Positions 1 to 4,755 of a stretch of 5,159 bases of DNA are shown here, piece by piece. A program made the position numbers and the translations under genes. How positions within the stretch are numbered: the stretch's first letter is position 1; every line of letters begins with the position of its first letter. The notes under the pieces were generated by a model. It was not told the DNA's origin, ran no database searches, and worked only from the letters and a program-made list of their open reading frames with translations. The DNA lies in assembly GCA_027296805.1 (NCBI GenBank), contig JAPUIR010000097.1:1-5159 (forward strand), in the 5' to 3' direction. The stretch comes from Chloroflexota bacterium (lineage in GTDB: Bacteria > Chloroflexota > Dehalococcoidia > Bin125).

Positions 1-591
1 GCGGCCGCCGACGCCGGCCTCCTCGCCTGGGAAGCACTGGCGTACTCGATCTTCGTCTTCGGGGCCTCGGCGCAGTTGGTGGCGGTTGACGCGCTGAGCG
101 ATGGCGCACCCGTCGTCACCGTCATCGTGGCCGGGTTGCTCGTGAACATGCGCTTCATTGCCTTGGGGCTCAGTGTCTCAACGATTCTGGAGGGGTCGCT
201 CTGGCGGCGGATCTTGCTCTCGCAGATCGTGATCGACCAGACAGCAGCCGTGGCAACGGGACACGACAACCGCGAATGGGGCCGGATCGCGTTCATCGTG
301 ACCGGGTTGGGGCTGTTCGTGGCCTTCGCGCTCGCCACGTTGGCGGGCAACAGCATCATCTCCGCCCGGGGATCGCTGATACAGGACCTGGGCCTGGATG
401 CAGTCATACCGGCGCTGTTCCTGGCATTGCTCTGGCCCCGTCTCGCGTCGCCGCGATTTCGGCGGGCGGCGATCGCCGGGGCCGCGATCGGTCTCGCGAC
501 AACCCCCTTCGCACCGGTGGGGGTGCCGCTCATGGCCGCGACCGCTGGAGCGCTGGCGGCGGCGATTCCGGGGCGGCTGCCGTGGAAGTAA
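1..591 (+). CDS. azlC: AzlC-family branched-chain amino-acid exporter, large subunit (5' truncated by window edge)
   Basis: This is the membrane subunit of an AzlC/AzlD-type exporter, a family known for efflux of branched-chain amino acids and their analogues across the inner membrane. The reading frame is open from base 1 and ends at TAA 589-591, giving 196 visible residues. Family members are usually about 230-240 residues, so some 35-45 N-terminal residues lie outside the window. Visible family features are a first segment ending FGASAQLVAV (the usual S-x-x-VFAGxxQ region), then LLVNMRFIALGLS (usual LLxNxRxxxxxxS), and IVIDQTAAVAT where many members have a TDE motif. Several hydrophobic stretches follow, including FIVTGLGLFVAFALATLAG and AVIPALFLALLW, and the protein ends with a short basic tail. 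An internal ATG/GTG start at about 76 would cut into the conserved region and is not used. azlD overlaps its 3' end. The substrate is inferred from the family only. Confidence 0.9.
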   Translation, partial: AAADAGLLAWEALAYSIFVFGASAQLVAVDALSDGAPVVTVIVAGLLVNMRFIALGLSVSTILEGSLWRRILLSQIVIDQTAAVATGHDNREWGRIAFIVTGLGLFVAFALATLAGNSIISARGSLIQDLGLDAVIPALFLALLWPRLASPRFRRAAIAGAAIGLATTPFAPVGVPLMAATAGALAAAIPGRLPWK

Positions 592-902
592 GCGGGCGAG
601 ACATCTTGATCGTGCTCGTCGCGCTGGCGGGCGGCACCTACCTGATGCGGGCCACCGGACCTTTGCTGCTCGGCAACCGCACTTTGCCCGCTCCCGTGCT
701 CCTAGTGGCGGAGATGCTCCCGGTGGCGCTTTTGGCGGCGCTCGTAGCCGTCGGCAGCTTCGGGGCCGGTACGGCGCTGGAACTCGACGCCCGCGCAGTG
801 GGGCTTGCGGCGGCAGTCTTAGCCCTCGTCCTGCGTGGCGGCCTCATGGCAGCGGTTTTCGCCGCGGCAGTCGCCACCGCCGTCGTGCGGTTGATCGCCT
901 GA
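582..902 (+). CDS. azlD: AzlD-family branched-chain amino-acid exporter, small subunit
   Basis: This is the small membrane partner of AzlC; both are needed for branched-chain amino-acid export in characterised members. The 106-residue product matches the usual AzlD length of 100-110. It is almost wholly hydrophobic, with about four membrane segments: ILIVLVALAGGTYLMRATG (the TYLxR motif ends the first), VLLVAEMLPVALLAALVAV (the family's P-x-x-xLAAL region), AVGLAAAVLALVLRGG, and MAAVFAAAVATAVVRLI. The GTG at 582 is chosen because it gives the expected short N-terminus before the first helix and overlaps the azlC stop by 10 bases, which points to translational coupling. No good Shine-Dalgarno sequence is visible upstream, which also suits coupling. 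A TTG at 606 is a less likely start. The stop at 900-902 directly abuts the remnant that follows. Confidence 0.87.
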   Translation: MEVSGRDILIVLVALAGGTYLMRATGPLLLGNRTLPAPVLLVAEMLPVALLAALVAVGSFGAGTALELDARAVGLAAAVLALVLRGGLMAAVFAAAVATAVVRLIA

Positions 903-1027
903 CTCCCGCCCTTCACGCCTTGCGCGGGATCGAGCCGATCGATGACCTCCACGCCTCCGCCGAGTACCGCGCCGCCATGACCCGCGTCTTCACGGCCCGC
1001 GCCATCAGCGCCGCAGCGGGGCTGTAG
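903..1027 (+). pseudogene. C-terminal remnant of a CoxM/CutM/xanthine-dehydrogenase-type FAD-binding subunit
   Basis: The frame ending at TAG 1025-1027 encodes about 41 residues that include IEPIDDLHASAEYRAAMTRV followed by an RAI helix. From family knowledge, the pattern PxDDxHASAEYRxxLxxVxxRAL is the typical last piece of the FAD-binding medium subunit of aerobic CO dehydrogenase-like and xanthine dehydrogenase-like molybdenum hydroxylases (the CO_deh_flav_C region). The resemblance covers only the extreme C-terminus. The rest of the roughly 280-residue subunit, with its FAD-binding motifs, is absent because azlD occupies the upstream sequence. There is no usable start codon before the motif; the first ATG, near 977, lies inside it. 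It is therefore read as a relic left by a deletion or insertion that placed azlCD here. The motif was recognised by eye; a chance match is possible but unlikely given the run of conserved positions. Confidence 0.6.
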
Positions 1028-1062
1028 CCGCTGGGCGCGAGGAGCCTTAAGCACCGTTCGCG
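1028..1062. other. Short convergent spacer without recognisable terminator
   Basis: These 35 bases separate the plus-strand remnant from the stop of the minus-strand lipoprotein gene. They contain the 6-base palindrome CTTAAG and a weak 5-base inverted pair (CGCGA and TCGCG) around it. There is no strong stem followed by a T-run on either strand, so I see no intrinsic terminator for either transcript. Confidence 0.5.
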
Positions 1063-1488
1063 TCAGCTCGCCCCACACGGCACCCGGATACTGACTTCCA
1101 CCACCACCCACTGCTCCGGCGGCAATCCCTCCGCCACCGCCTCCTCGTCCCGCACCAGCGCAACCTCCACGAACGCCTCGCCCGTCTCCGGCCTCGATGC
1201 AAGCCCGTCGGCAGATCGTAGCGTGACAGCGAAGCCGGTCACCTCCACCGTCTCGAAGTCCTCCACCGACAGCCGCCCGTCCCGCACCGCCTCGATCAGC
1301 CCCTCCGGCAGCGGCTCGCCCGGAACGAATCCGGGATCGACGGGCCGTCCCGCGAGGCCAACGATGAATCCCTCCGTGCAACCCAACTCCGCTGACGCTA
1401 CCACGGCCTCATCGTCGCCGCCGCAAGCGACGCCCATCAAGCTGGCTGCCAGCATGAAGCCAACGATTAACCTGCCCTGACGCTTCAT
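1063..1488 (-). CDS. Small predicted lipoprotein of unknown function
   Basis: I do not recognise the family. The 141-residue product begins MKRQGRLIVGFMLAASLMGV and continues to a cysteine at residue 22 followed by GGDDE. This is a basic n-region, a hydrophobic h-region and a lipobox-like GVAC. The -3 residue is Gly rather than the usual Leu, so the lipobox is acceptable but not ideal. An acidic stretch after the Cys suits an exported, outer-leaflet-anchored protein. The mature part is acidic and contains Cys37 and Cys138, near its two ends, which could pair as a disulfide. The start at 1488 is preferred over a GTG at 1530 because a GAGGGAGG Shine-Dalgarno sequence lies just before it and the signal peptide starts there. 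It follows the Ldh-family gene by 42 bases on the same strand, so it is probably the last gene of that transcript. A periplasmic binding or sensory role is possible but unsupported. Confidence 0.72.
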   Translation of the reverse strand: MKRQGRLIVGFMLAASLMGVACGGDDEAVVASAELGCTEGFIVGLAGRPVDPGFVPGEPLPEGLIEAVRDGRLSVEDFETVEVTGFAVTLRSADGLASRPETGEAFVEVALVRDEEAVAEGLPPEQWVVVEVSIRVPCGAS

Positions 1489-1489
1489 T

Positions 1490-1497
1490 CCTCCCTC
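1490..1497 (-). promoter_or_regulatory. Ribosome binding site deciding the lipoprotein start
   Basis: Read on the minus strand, this is GAGGGAGG, ending one base before the ATG whose last coordinate is 1488; the upstream GAGG copy leaves a 5-base spacing. It lies within the 42-base gap after the dehydrogenase stop. It supports initiation at this ATG rather than at the upstream GTG, where no such motif is seen. Confidence 0.6.
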
Positions 1498-1530
1498 AAC
1501 ATCTCCGACAACGCCTCGACCAACCCCCAC

Positions 1531-2607
1531 TCACCCCAGGCGATCCGCCAACCCCAACTCCGACGTCGTCTCGCGAAACCACTCCAACACCTCGGGGTGA
1601 TAGGGGATCCCCCGCTCCCGCCGATCGATCTCCTCCTCGTGCTCCTCAAGCCCCGCGTACAGCACCCGATCGTGGCCCGGGGCCGTGGGCGTCTCCTGCA
1701 ACGCACGAAGGTAGCGGTCCATGCCGCTCTTGAACTCGTCCACATCGGTGAACGCGCTGATGTCGTAGACCGTGAAATGGTGACCGCCGCCGTTGGTGCG
1801 CTGCAGCGCCGGGCCCGCGCCCGGTAGCAGGCCGCTGAGAATGTCGATCATCACCGCCAGGCTGTAGCCCTTGTGCGATCCGATCTCGCGCGTGCCTCCC
1901 AACGGCAGAATCAGAAAGTCCTCCGGCGTCGCCTGCTCCTCCATGATCGGCGTCCCGTCCGCCTCCGCCACCCAGCCCGGCAGAATGTCCTCGCCCAAGC
2001 GCTGCGCCAGCCGGATCTTGTTCCCCGCCACGGAACTCATCGAGGCGTCGAAGATGAACGGCGGCTCGACTCCGGCCGGCACCGCCACCGCGAGCGGGTT
2101 CAGCCCCACCCGCGCCTCCGCCCCGAACGTGGGCGTCAGGGCTAACCCACCCACCGTCATCGACAGCCCGATCATGTCGTGCGGCAGCGCGAGCTGGGCA
2201 TGGTACGCGGCCGCACCGAAGTGACGCCCGTTGTTGGCCACCACCGTTCCCACGCCGCACTGCCGCGCCTTCTCGATCGCAATCGCCATCGCCTGCGGAC
2301 CGATCGTCAGCCCCAAGCCGCGGTCGCTGTCGACCGTGGCCGCCGCGCGAGCCTCCCGCAACACCTTCATCTTGGGCGTCGGGTTGATCGACCCGTCCCG
2401 CAGGCCGTCGACGTAGTAGCGCATCATGTTGCTCACCCCGTGCGAGTCGATGCCGCGGTCGTCGGCGTAGAGCAGACAGTCCACGCAACGCTGGGTGTCG
2501 TCCGGGGGCATGCCGAGCGCCTCGAAAATCTCGCCCACCGTCTGGCGCATCGCGCCGGACTCCACCCGCACAGCGATCTCGTCGGGAACGCGGAACTGCT
2601 TCAGCAT
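1531..2607 (-). CDS. Ldh_2 (malate/L-lactate dehydrogenase-like) family NAD(P)-dependent oxidoreductase
   Basis: This is a cytoplasmic dehydrogenase of the Ldh_2/MDH2 family, whose members reduce or oxidise 2-hydroxy/2-keto acids (malate, lactate, ureidoglycolate, sulfolactate and others) with NAD(P)(H). The 358-residue length is normal for the family. Motifs in order are: DDRGIDSHGVSNM at 49-61; GLGLTIGPQAM at 97-107; NNGRHFGAAAYH at 125-136 with the likely catalytic His129 (SNHFG in most members); GLNPLAVAVP at 168-177; DASMSSVAGNKI at 187-198; LPGWVAEADGTP at 209-220; and LPLGG then HKGYSLAVMIDILSGLL from 234. The ATG at 2607 has AGGAG at 2613-2617, 5 bases upstream. It lies 185 bases after the DUF2652 gene and 42 bases before the lipoprotein gene. 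Some consensus positions differ (NGRHFG, GLNP instead of GTNP, and SMSS instead of ATS), so the substrate may not be malate or lactate; it cannot be read from sequence alone. Confidence 0.9.
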   Translation of the reverse strand: MLKQFRVPDEIAVRVESGAMRQTVGEIFEALGMPPDDTQRCVDCLLYADDRGIDSHGVSNMMRYYVDGLRDGSINPTPKMKVLREARAAATVDSDRGLGLTIGPQAMAIAIEKARQCGVGTVVANNGRHFGAAAYHAQLALPHDMIGLSMTVGGLALTPTFGAEARVGLNPLAVAVPAGVEPPFIFDASMSSVAGNKIRLAQRLGEDILPGWVAEADGTPIMEEQATPEDFLILPLGGTREIGSHKGYSLAVMIDILSGLLPGAGPALQRTNGGGHHFTVYDISAFTDVDEFKSGMDRYLRALQETPTAPGHDRVLYAGLEEHEEEIDRRERGIPYHPEVLEWFRETTSELGLADRLG

Positions 2608-2651
2608 GGGGACTCCTTCACGACGGACGTGTCTGCCACGGACATGAGCGC

Positions 2652-2677
2652 GACAGGCGCGTTTGCGGCCGCCTGTC
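2652..2677. repeat. Inverted repeat with 8-base perfect arms (hairpin)
   Basis: The arms GACAGGCG (2652-2659) and CGCCTGTC (2670-2677) flank a 10-base loop. With a one-base bulge the stem can be extended by three more G/C pairs (2649-2651 with 2679-2681). No U-run follows on either strand, so it is not a classical intrinsic terminator. It could still stabilise the 3' end of the upstream message, attenuate read-through into the Ldh gene, or be incidental in GC-rich DNA. Confidence 0.5.
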
Positions 2678-2689
2678 TGCGGCGACCAC

Positions 2690-2739
2690 TCTCAGCCTCC
2701 GGCTCGGAGAGGCCAATCTCAGCCGCCGACTCGGAGAGG
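2690..2739. repeat. Two-copy imperfect tandem repeat, 27-base period
   Basis: The copies at 2690-2712 and 2717-2739 (TCTCAGCC...CTCGGAGAGG) match at 21 of 23 positions, with a 4-base linker between them. Copy 1 can fold by itself: CTCTCAGCC (2689-2697) pairs with GGCT and GAGAG (2701-2711) around a TCC loop with a two-base bulge; copy 2 keeps only the outer part of this pairing. The period is exactly nine codons, so in the open minus-strand frame it reads as two nine-residue units starting LSE. Confidence 0.65.
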
Positions 2740-2792
2740 ATAGCCACCAGGGACGGATCAGGCTGCCCGGCTTGGCGCGCACGTGCCGGCGA

Positions 2793-3896
2793 TCAGGCCC
2801 TCGCGGCCTCCGTCGCACGAAGTTGCTCCTCCAGCAGTTCGTTGGAGTGTTGCAGACCCTGCTTGAGACCGCTGATGCGGCTCACCCCACGCAGCAGCGC
2901 CGTGTGCAGCGGATTCGATCCGCGCACCTGCGTGAACCGGCAACGGACCGACGTCCCCACCTTCGTGGGCTCCACGCTGATCATGTAGCGCGACCGCCCC
3001 CCGAAGGGGCTGCGCAGCTCATAGGTCACGCTTTCGTAGGGACGCCAGTCGACGATTTGGTGATGGGTCGTGATCCGGCCGTGCGCGCAATGCTGCGTAG
3101 TCCCCGGGCCCCGCGGCGCGCCATCGCGCCCGGTTTCGTGGATGCCATCGGACTCAAACCATACGGCGCGCAGCTCCGGTTCGGTCAGGTGCGCCCAGAC
3201 GTCGTCCAGGGCGGTGGGCACCACCCAGCCCATATCGACCCAGACCTCATCGTCCGCCACAACCACGGGATGGTCGTGACGATGCGCGGTGTAGGCCGCG
3301 TCGAGATCCTGCACGACACCTGGCACTAGCCCCAGATGTTCGTACGTCTCTTCGTGCGCGGTTCCGTCCGGCACGACCCCGGCCAGCCCCAACGCGTCGA
3401 TACAGGCGTCGGTGAAGTAGGCATAGGCCGCGACGCCCGTCGTCTCAATGATCGAGTTCTTCAGCAGGCGATGCACCAACACGACCTCCGGGCCCGTCAG
3501 CTCCTGCCGGTCGCCAATGTGGGATATCGCATACGCCCCGAAGTGCGCCACGAACTTGAGGCCCAGGTCGGGGATCTTGCTGCAAGCCTGGCAGGGGCAG
3601 GTGGTGTTCAACTCCATCCGCTCGCGTGTGCGCATGAACACCGCGTAGGTGGCCTCGATCAGATCGATCAACGGCTGGCCGTCGCGGATGCGCCCCGCCG
3701 GCGCGTAGCAGAAGACGGCGTCGCCCTCCAGATTGGCCGTCTCGAACGGCGGCGCGAGCGTCTTCAGGATGTCGCCCAACAGCTCGTCCAGGATGCCCTG
3801 GGCGTGCTCCAACTCTGAGCCCGCCAGAAAGGCCGTATAGCCGCTGATGTCGGCGATGACCAAGCAGCCCTGCTTGGGATCGTTGTCGGAACTCAT
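2793..3896 (-). CDS. DUF2652-type cyclase-homology domain fused to a C-terminal SRPBCC domain
   Basis: This 367-residue soluble protein has two regions. Residues about 9-200 resemble DUF2652 proteins and the class III nucleotidyl cyclase fold: CLVIADISGYTAF (11-23) with Asp16, and LEGDAVFCY (56-64) with Asp59, occupy the places of the two metal-binding aspartates, at the family's usual spacing. LKFVAHFGAY (113-122) and GPEVVLVHRL (135-144) match later cyclase strands. In that last motif the transition-state Asn would be Val139, while the Arg is kept as Arg143, so cyclase activity is doubtful. Residues 100-105 form CPCQAC, a possible metal or redox loop. Residues about 215-345 look like an SRPBCC/START-like ligand-binding domain, starting near VDMGWVVPTALDDVWAHL. 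A charged helix (LEEQLRATEAARA) ends the protein. The ATG at 3896 is chosen for its GGAGG at 3904-3908, 7 bases upstream; in-frame ATGs at 3938 and 3986 have weaker sites and add residues lacking domain similarity. It is divergent from the FAH gene. The true function is unknown. Confidence 0.85.
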   Translation of the reverse strand: MSSDNDPKQGCLVIADISGYTAFLAGSELEHAQGILDELLGDILKTLAPPFETANLEGDAVFCYAPAGRIRDGQPLIDLIEATYAVFMRTRERMELNTTCPCQACSKIPDLGLKFVAHFGAYAISHIGDRQELTGPEVVLVHRLLKNSIIETTGVAAYAYFTDACIDALGLAGVVPDGTAHEETYEHLGLVPGVVQDLDAAYTAHRHDHPVVVADDEVWVDMGWVVPTALDDVWAHLTEPELRAVWFESDGIHETGRDGAPRGPGTTQHCAHGRITTHHQIVDWRPYESVTYELRSPFGGRSRYMISVEPTKVGTSVRCRFTQVRGSNPLHTALLRGVSRISGLKQGLQHSNELLEEQLRATEAARA

Positions 3897-4008
3897 GCTG
3901 TCCCCTCCGCGATCGTTCAGCGCGATTCTATCGCTCATGCAAGCCTCTGACCGCGCGGTGGAGTAGCCTGCGCCTCCGAAACACACAAGTTCCAGGAGGC
4001 AGGTTGGT
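3897..4008. promoter_or_regulatory. Divergent intergenic control region between DUF2652/SRPBCC and FAH genes
   Basis: This 112-base spacer must hold the promoters of both divergent genes. On the minus strand, TAGAAT (3925-3930) matches the -10 consensus at five of six positions and would start a leader of about 20 bases ahead of the DUF2652 gene; a good -35 box at 17 bases is not evident. GCGAT-TCT-ATCGC (3922-3934) is a perfect 5-3-5 palindrome overlapping that -10, and a further GCGATCG lies at 3909-3915. ACCGCGCGGT (3950-3959) is a perfect 10-base palindrome closer to the middle. The FAH Shine-Dalgarno AGGAGG is at 3994-3999. I see no convincing plus-strand -10/-35 pair. Operator function is inferred only. 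Confidence 0.4.
3904..3908 (-). promoter_or_regulatory. Ribosome binding site deciding the DUF2652/SRPBCC start
   Basis: On the minus strand, GGAGG is followed by GGACAGC and then ATG, a 7-base spacing. This is the best of the three possible in-frame starts; the ATG at 3938 is preceded only by AGAGGC, and the one at 3986 by no clear motif. Confidence 0.65.
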
Positions 4009-4755
4009 ATGCGGCTGGCCCGAATCGAACACGACGGCGACGCGGTCTACGCGAGCGTGGATGGCGACCAACTCCTCCTGATCGACGGCAATCCCTTCGG
4101 CTCGCACTCCGTCACCGACACCGCGCTCCCCCTCGATGGAGCGACGCTGCTCTGCCCCTCGCAACCGAGCAAGATCCTGGCCATGGCCGTCAACTATCGC
4201 AGCCACGGCGAGCCGGTCGCGGTCCCCCAGCCCTTCCTCAAGACCCCCTCCTCCGTGATCGGACCGGAGGTGGCGATCGAACTACCGCGCGATGCCGAAC
4301 GGGTCGACGAAGAGGGCGAGGTCGTCGCGGTGATCGGACGGCGCACCCGCAACATCACCGTCGATCAAGTCGACGCGCACGTCTTCGGCTACACCTGCGG
4401 CAACGACGTCTCGGCGCGAGACTGGCAACGCGCGGATCGACAGTGGTGGCGGGCCAAGTCCGCCGACACCTTCACCGTTGTCGGCCCTTGGATCGAGACC
4501 GACCTCGACCCCGCGGCCGTGGGCTTCCGGGCGCGGCTGAACGGCGAGTCCGTCCAGGAGGCCAACACGAGCGAGCTGGTCTTCAGCATCCGCGAATGCA
4601 TCGCCTTCATCTCCCAGGCGATGACGCTGGAGCCGGGCGACCTCGTCTTCACCGGCACCCCCGGTACAACGGCACAACTCTCGGCCGGCGACGTGATCGA
4701 AGTGGAGGTCGACGGGGTGGGCGTGCTGCGCAACCCGGTCGTCGACGCGCCCTAG
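4009..4755 (+). CDS. Fumarylacetoacetate hydrolase (FAH) family protein
   Basis: This is a cytoplasmic, metal-dependent enzyme of the FAH superfamily, which contains fumarylpyruvate and acylpyruvate hydrolases, 2-hydroxyhepta-2,4-diene-1,7-dioate isomerases and oxaloacetate decarboxylases. The 248-residue length fits a single-domain bacterial member with a short N-terminal region. Motifs are ILAMAVNYRSHGEP (56-69), then DEEGEVVAVIGR (100-111) with Glu102 and Glu104, and GYTCGNDVSARD (127-138) with Asp133. These three acidic residues are the expected Mg/Mn ligands. Next come RAKSADTF (148-155) with Lys150, GPWI, RLNGE, and GDLVFTGTPGT (210-220) near the C-terminus. The ATG at 4009 has AGGAGG at 3994-3999, 9 bases upstream. 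It is divergent from the DUF2652 gene and convergent with the next gene, sharing four bases of stop codons. The motifs make the family certain, but the exact reaction cannot be told; a keto-acid or aromatic catabolic step is most likely. Confidence 0.92.
   Translation: MRLARIEHDGDAVYASVDGDQLLLIDGNPFGSHSVTDTALPLDGATLLCPSQPSKILAMAVNYRSHGEPVAVPQPFLKTPSSVIGPEVAIELPRDAERVDEEGEVVAVIGRRTRNITVDQVDAHVFGYTCGNDVSARDWQRADRQWWRAKSADTFTVVGPWIETDLDPAAVGFRARLNGESVQEANTSELVFSIRECIAFISQAMTLEPGDLVFTGTPGTTAQLSAGDVIEVEVDGVGVLRNPVVDAP

Larger units (their letters stand above)
2608..2792. other. 185-base spacer with tandem repeat, hairpin and an open minus-strand frame
   Basis: This gap lies between the cyclase-like gene and the Ldh-family gene, both on the minus strand. 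It holds the Ldh Shine-Dalgarno sequence (2613-2617), an 8-base perfect stem (2652-2677) and two imperfect 23-base copies at 27-base spacing (2690-2739). On the minus strand, the frame of the upstream gene stays open for 63 codons after its TGA and ends with a TGA at 2601-2603, just inside the Ldh start (ATGCTGA). I found no T-run terminator and no convincing sigma-70 promoter. Confidence 0.6.

Noticed and set aside
276..581. Upstream extension of the azlD frame within azlC
   Set aside because: It is the out-of-frame shadow of azlC; its arginine- and glycine-rich translation shows no membrane segments, and AzlD homologues begin near 582.
638..1381. Long 247-codon minus-strand frame across azlD and the lipoprotein gene
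   Set aside because: Its translation is low-complexity Gly/Arg/Ala typical of an antisense shadow in GC-rich DNA, and it conflicts with three better-supported features.
1646..2488. 280-codon minus-strand frame within the dehydrogenase gene
   Set aside because: It is the +1 shadow of the Ldh_2 gene, Arg/Gly-rich with no motif, whereas the Ldh_2 frame carries the full family signature.
2625..2660. Degenerate 15-base repetition (ACGGACGTG... / ACGGACATG...)
   Set aside because: Only the first six or so bases match well before the copies diverge; this is too short to separate from chance.
2793..2795. TGA read as selenocysteine or pyrrolysine-like recoding site
   Set aside because: I see no SECIS-like hairpin directly after the TGA, no catalytic context for selenocysteine, and the SRPBCC domain already appears complete before it.
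2179..2988. 269-codon plus-strand frame spanning the spacer
   Set aside because: It is antisense to two well-supported genes and has a His/Arg-rich composition without motifs; its openness over the spacer is explained by high GC.
3936..3986. Longer DUF2652 protein starting at ATG 3938 or 3986
   Set aside because: The added residues show no domain similarity, their ribosome sites are weaker, and they would cover the candidate promoter and operator palindromes.
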